Part shown: piece after piece, positions 59,722 to 64,000 of the stretch | Layout: each line of letters begins with the position of its first letter | Numbering within the stretch: position 1 is the first letter of the stretch | From: an uncultured Pseudomonadota bacterium | Lineage (GTDB): Bacteria > Pseudomonadota > Zetaproteobacteria > Mariprofundales > Mariprofundaceae | Reading direction: 5' to 3' | Length of the DNA stretch: 64,000 bases | Assembly: GCA_913055645.1 (NCBI GenBank) | Contig: CAJXLC010000005.1 | Span: 16,068-80,067, forward strand | Position numbers and translations under genes: made by a program | The notes under the pieces: generated by a model | What the model saw: the letters and a program-made list of their open reading frames with translations, nothing else | The model's database searches: none | What the model was told of the DNA's origin: nothing

Positions 59722-60249
59722 TTAAGCCTTATAACGCGCAATCGAATCCATAATTTCTTTCTTGGCTGCATTCACATCTTCCCAATCATGAACTTTCACC
59801 CACTTCCCTTTTTCCAAATCTTTATAATGTTCAAAGAAATGTTTTACCTGATCTTTCAAAAAGTTTGGCATACCATCAATATCGCTTACATCTTCATAAA
59901 CAGGCTTAATCTTACTCACAGGCACTGCCAAAACTTTTGCATCCATACCCGCTTCATCTTCCATCATCAACACGCCAACAGGACGGCAAGGAATCACACA
60001 ACCTGTAATCAATGAAAATTTGCACGCCACCAACACATCCACTGGATCACCATCATCGGACAAGGTATTGGGAACAAAACCATAGTTGCATGGGTAATGC
60101 ATTGACGTATGCATAAAACGATCAACATAAAATGCGCCTGATGCTTTATCCAACTCATATTTCACAGGGTCAGCATGCTGCGGAACCTCAATAATCACAT
60201 TAATGTCTTCAGGCGGGTTATTACCTGCTGGGATCTTACTCACATCCAT
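59722..60249 (-). CDS. ppa: Inorganic pyrophosphatase (soluble, family I)
   Basis: 175 aa from the ATG at 60249 with AAAGGAG six bases upstream; a longer frame to 60330 is unsupported. Catalytic and metal sites are seen in DVIIEVP-like INVIIEVPQHADPVKYELDK, NYGFVPNTLSDDGDPVDVLV and EDEAGMDAKVLAVP. It drives biosynthesis by cleaving pyrophosphate in the cytosol. Confidence 0.96.
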   Translation of the reverse strand: MDVSKIPAGNNPPEDINVIIEVPQHADPVKYELDKASGAFYVDRFMHTSMHYPCNYGFVPNTLSDDGDPVDVLVACKFSLITGCVIPCRPVGVLMMEDEAGMDAKVLAVPVSKIKPVYEDVSDIDGMPNFLKDQVKHFFEHYKDLEKGKWVKVHDWEDVNAAKKEIMDSIARYKA

Positions 60250-60346
60250 ATTAGACTCCTTTTGAATTAGGCTAAAAATTAAAACTGCCGGCATTGTATG
60301 AGCGAAAAATGCAGGCACAAGCGAAAACACACGCTACACTTAGCTC

Positions 60347-60811
60347 ATGATTCGTATTTCCATCGCTGAACAAATGCTTTATCACCGCAATCCGAGCGGT
60401 GTCTGGCAGGCTTACCCCATTTCAACGGCAAGCAAAGGCGCAGGAAATCGCCAAGGTAGCTTTCAAACACCACTTGGCAAGCATCGTATTAGCCAAAAAA
60501 TTGGTGAGCATGAACCTATCATGACTTCTTTTCAGGCGCGACAACCGATAGGCATTTATCAAGAAGGCGTGGATGACCCTCATCACGATTGGATTCTTAG
60601 CCGAATTTTATGGTTAACAGGCACACAAACAGGCATCAACAAACGCGGTGCTGTCGATACCCATCAACGCTATATTTATATTCATGGCACCCATGAAGAA
60701 GAGCGGATCGGAACACCTGCATCACACGGCTGCATTCGCATGCTAAACCACGATATCATTCATCTTTTTGATCATTGCGATATCGGTGAAACGGTTATCA
60801 TTAAACCTTGA
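60347..60811 (+). CDS. YkuD-family L,D-transpeptidase
   Basis: 154 aa. The YkuD catalytic block IHGTHEEERIGTPASHGCIR carries the His and Cys; ISTASKGAGNRQGSFQTPLG is the conserved N-terminal part. There is no signal peptide in this frame, so it belongs to the short, apparently cytoplasmic branch, unless export is by another route. Could act on peptidoglycan peptides or related substrates. Convergent with trxB. Confidence 0.88.
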   Translation: MIRISIAEQMLYHRNPSGVWQAYPISTASKGAGNRQGSFQTPLGKHRISQKIGEHEPIMTSFQARQPIGIYQEGVDDPHHDWILSRILWLTGTQTGINKRGAVDTHQRYIYIHGTHEEERIGTPASHGCIRMLNHDIIHLFDHCDIGETVIIKP

Positions 60812-60840
60812 AACACGACTGTCCGATGAAAAATAACCTC

Positions 60841-60913
60841 ACGTCATTCCCGCGAAGGCGGGAATCTAGAATGCCTTGCAAACAATGGATTCCCGCCTTC
60901 GCGGGAATGACGT
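60841..60913. repeat. REP-like doublet (dRS3-like palindromes)
   Basis: Two 26-bp arms, 60841-60866 and 60888-60913, are perfect inverted repeats around a 21-bp spacer. Each arm is itself a palindrome, ATTCCCGC-GAAG-GCGGGAAT, which fits the ATTCCC-N8-GGGAAT pattern of neisserial dRS3 repeats and similar repeats in other proteobacteria. Between the convergent transpeptidase and trxB genes it could also end transcription. Confidence 0.9.
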
Positions 60914-60916
60914 GCA

Positions 60917-61003
60917 AAATGAAAAAGCACGGCACTTACAACAGTAAACACCGTATATTTTAACACCGCCATCGGATCAATCAGTGGTGATATGGGTAGT
61001 TAC
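60917..61003 (+). repeat. Intergenic TIR element, copy D (right part only, 87 bp)
   Basis: From GAAAAAGC onward it matches the right two thirds of copies B and C: TTAC-AACA-GTAA hairpin, ATTTTAACACC, AATCAGTGGTGA (as in copy B) and the end GGGTAGTTAC. The left part is missing; the REP-like doublet ends three bases before it. It starts two bases after the trxB stop. Confidence 0.75.
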
Positions 61004-61005
61004 AA

Positions 61006-61971
<966 letters not shown>

Positions 61972-62188
61972 CTAGAAGCCTGTCGAACGTAAATCAATCG
62001 ACCAACAAATTATTTAACAGATTGCTATTGTAATAGCTGATGTTATTGCTTATCGAAAGTCACTTGCTCAATGAATATTAAATAATAAAAGCGTAATAAT
62101 CCTCGACTACGTATTGGAACTTTTACGCACCCTGCTGCTCTTTTATGGCATAGGGCGAAAAGACCCGTGTACCTTCACCGAGGTAAAC

Positions 62189-63274
62189 TCAGCCTTTTAT
62201 CGCCGCATCAATCGCGCGAAAGAGTTCGGGGATCATGACTGGCTTTTTAAGGGACTGCGCATTGTCAATCGCACCGGCCGCCTGAATCTGTGCCTGCTCG
62301 CCATAACCGGTCTGAAACAGAATCGGGACATCAGCATTGCGCTGGCGAATCTCAACTGCTGCCGCGACACCGCCCATGTTCGGCATCACCACGTCCATGA
62401 CGATCAGATCAATCGAATCACCCTCAGCATCAAAGATGCGCACCGCCTCCCGGCCGTCTACGGCCTCTAGCACATGGAATCCCTCGCCTTTTAATAACTC
62501 TGCAAGAATGCGCCGTAGTTCAGGCTCATCATCGACCAGCAGAATCGTTCTGCCGCCACCATCGATTGTAACTGTCGACTCCACATCAATCTCGACAGCC
62601 TCACTCTCATAACAGGGCAGATAGAGTGTAAATGTCGTGCCCTCACCGAGACTGCTCTGCACATCAATCATGCCGTGGTGATTCTGCACGGCACCGAACA
62701 CCATCGCCAGACCGAGGCCTGTTCCCTCACCCGGGCCACGCGTCGTAAAGAAGGGATCGAAAATATGTTCCAGATCGGCACGGGCAATGCCGCAACCGTT
62801 ATCACGGCAGGAGATTCGGCACCAATCCTCGCCATGCATATCCCATGTGTAAGTTTCAAGTTGCGAGGGCGAAGGCGCTTCCCGATCGATAATTAGCTCA
62901 ATTTCGGGCTGTTCAATATCAGCCACAGCATGCTTTGCATTGGTGATCAGATTCATCACCACCTGCTGCAACTGCGTCGCATCAGCATTGACCGTCAATG
63001 GTGCATCCTCTGCACAGCATAATCCAAATCGGATATTCTCCGGCAGTGACGCGTCAACCAGTTTGGATGTCTCTTTGAAAAACGGACGCAGATCCATAAC
63101 CGCCATCTTCGGCTTATCTTTGCGGGCAAAGGTGAGCATCTGCTCAATCATTTTCGATGCATGCCGCATGGCCAGCTCCATGGTGCGAGAACGCTCTTCA
63201 ATCTCGACGTCACCTTTATGATGTATTTGCATTAGATAGAGATTCCCGATCAGTCCTGCCAGCATATTATTGAA
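62189..63274 (-). pseudogene. Hybrid histidine kinase/response regulator, 5'-truncated
   Basis: 361 codons of recognisable sequence. It begins inside the phosphoacceptor box at FNNMLAGLIGN: the His-Asp that should precede it is gone. ATP-binding boxes follow ([38 protein letters not shown]), then a receiver domain (LLVDDEP, LIVMDVVMPNMGG, LKKPV). The frame stays open to 63475, but residues upstream of 63274 come from the opposite strand of the araC fragment. Without His it cannot autophosphorylate. Richer in GC than the core genes. Confidence 0.82.
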
Positions 63275-63647
63275 AGGAGATGCAGGAGAGGTCGCAAGAC
63301 GTGCATTTGGTGTGGGTAATGAGATCGCCCGTGCCATTGAGTATTTGTCTTCCCGACTGGCCGAAACGGTCACCATAGAAGATGTGGCGGCACAGGCAAG
63401 AATGAGCCGGGCCGCGTTCCATCGAAAGTTCAAGCAGGCGACAGCGATGTCGCCTATCCAGTTTGTGAAATCCATGCGGTTGAACAGCGCTGCGATGAAA
63501 ATTGCCAGAGGAATGAATGTGAACGTAGCGGCTATGGAAGTGGGCTACGTAAGTTCTTCCCAATTCAGCCGTGAATTCAAGCGCATGTACGGGCAGTCAC
63601 CCAAACAATGGAGCCACTCAAAGCAAGGACTCGCAGGAATGATGTAA
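63270..63647 (+). pseudogene. AraC-family regulator, C-terminal part only
   Basis: 125 codons from a TTG. Two helix-turn-helix motifs of the AraC DNA-binding domain are complete: VTIEDVAAQARMSRAAFHRK and VNVAAMEVGYVSSSQFSREF, ending FKRMYGQSPKQW. The ligand-binding half (normally 180 or more residues) is missing; the sequence breaks within a few bases of the histidine-kinase break. A free DNA-binding domain could still be made, but it is more likely a remnant. Confidence 0.75.
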
Positions 63648-63659
63648 CAGGTCAGGCTC

Positions 63660-63677
63660 CGGGGTTAACAAACCCCG
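63660..63677. terminator. Short hairpin between convergent genes
   Basis: Perfect 7-bp stem CGGGGTT / AACCCCG with loop AACA, 13 bases after the araC fragment. It lacks a T-run on either strand, so termination is only possible. Confidence 0.35.
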
Positions 63678-63715
63678 AAAGCATGAGTTGTTGAACTGTG
63701 GGAAAAACCTTTAAT

Positions 63716-64000
63716 TTACAAGGCTGCCTCTTTGGAGCGATCCTTTGCCATCAGCATGTACATTGCGGGTACGACAAACAGTGTGAACAGCGTGCCAATG
63801 GAGAGGCCTGTGAAAATCACCAGTCCCATCGAGTAGCGCCCTGCTGCACCCGCGCCGCTGGCCAGTACCAGCGGCAACACGCCCAGCACCATGGCTGCTG
63901 TCGTCATCAGAATCGGACGCAGACGTACGCCGGAGGCTTCGATAATCGCCTCCAGTTTGTTTTTCCCCTTGAGTTGCAAATCATTGGCGAACTGCACCAT
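63716..64000 (-). CDS. RND-family efflux transporter, C-terminal part (5' end outside window)
   Basis: 95 codons to the stop. VQFANDLQLKGKNKLEAIIE, ASGVRLRPILMTTAAMVLGV and VLPLVLASGAGAAGRYSMG followed by GLSIGTLFTLFVVPAMYMLM match the last membrane helices of AcrB/MexB-type or HME/RND pumps. The Met at the window edge is internal. GC-rich like the preceding remnants. Confidence 0.9.
   Translation of the reverse strand: MVQFANDLQLKGKNKLEAIIEASGVRLRPILMTTAAMVLGVLPLVLASGAGAAGRYSMGLVIFTGLSIGTLFTLFVVPAMYMLMAKDRSKEAAL

Noticed and set aside
62150..62190. Stretch GAAAAGACCCGTGTACCTTC resembling a piece of 23S rRNA
   Set aside because: Only about 20 bases match from memory, with a gap, and no flanking rRNA sequence is present; probably chance.
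62114..62470. 118-codon plus-strand frame opposite the receiver domain
   Set aside because: Antisense of a GC-rich, clearly recognisable kinase/receiver gene.

Overview
The window reads as a chromosomal segment of a free-living proteobacterium of moderate-to-low GC. Gene content (Coq7-type ubiquinone hydroxylase, GlnE/GlnA, membrane pyrophosphatase, arsenosugar genes, EttA, a candidate Fur site) and low-GC coding style are compatible with a zetaproteobacterium such as Ghiorsea or Mariprofundus. That placement is inference from memory, not from a search. About 50 housekeeping genes are packed in short operons, many with 1-4 base stop/start overlaps.

Layout. 1-4.7 kb: partial ion channel on the minus strand that runs off the window, then tatD, tcdA and typA. 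4.8-7.75 kb: an IS200/IS605-type element (tnpA and tnpB) whose tnpB is split by a 1202-bp IS3-family element; insertion ends and the 4-bp target duplication can be read exactly. 7.8-16.3 kb (minus): the translation/transcription operon rimP-nusA-ylxR-infB-rbfA-nrnA-truB-ppi. 16.4-19.1 kb: a lipoprotein gene and ettA. 19.4-20.1 kb: a YeeN-type yebC. 20.1-22.7 kb: accessory patch with an AT-rich stretch carrying DnaA-box-like sites, a second copy of the ilvD 3' end, a broken psd gene, a membrane protein and a PIN/Phd toxin-antitoxin pair. 22.7-29.4 kb: ilvD (minus), then nadA, an OmpA-family gene, a LOG-family gene, coq7 and trmL (plus). 29.4-42.0 kb (minus): arsM, arsS, rsmB, glnE, a Kef-type antiporter, glnA, fumC and a PP2C-type phosphatase. 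42.0-46.7 kb (minus): grpE-dnaK-dnaJ-dapB with a heat-shock-type promoter. 46.9-48.3 kb (plus): a voltage-gated channel and a lone receiver protein. 48.3-53 kb (minus): secretin-domain gene, trmD, rimM, rpsP, ffh and an FKBP lipoprotein. 53-62 kb: guaB-guaA, a YhiN-type flavoprotein, hppA, ppa, an L,D-transpeptidase and trxB. 62.2-64 kb: GC-richer DNA with a truncated histidine kinase and a truncated araC joined head to head, then a partial RND pump gene.

The strongest unexplained signal is a family of intergenic elements of about 90-122 bp (five copies: 19127, 30255, 46740, 53036 and 60917, the last lacking its left part). They share terminal inverted repeats of the form GTAACTATTCAG and a central hairpin whose stem changes in a compensatory way between copies. 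They all point the same way, and in two cases the terminal repeat supplies the stop codon of the neighbouring gene. Other items of note are a channel with two voltage-sensor-like units before one pore, a sodium-channel-type protein with a calcium-channel-like acidic filter, and the ilvD-tail duplication that brackets the accessory patch. No tRNA, rRNA or CRISPR array was recognised.
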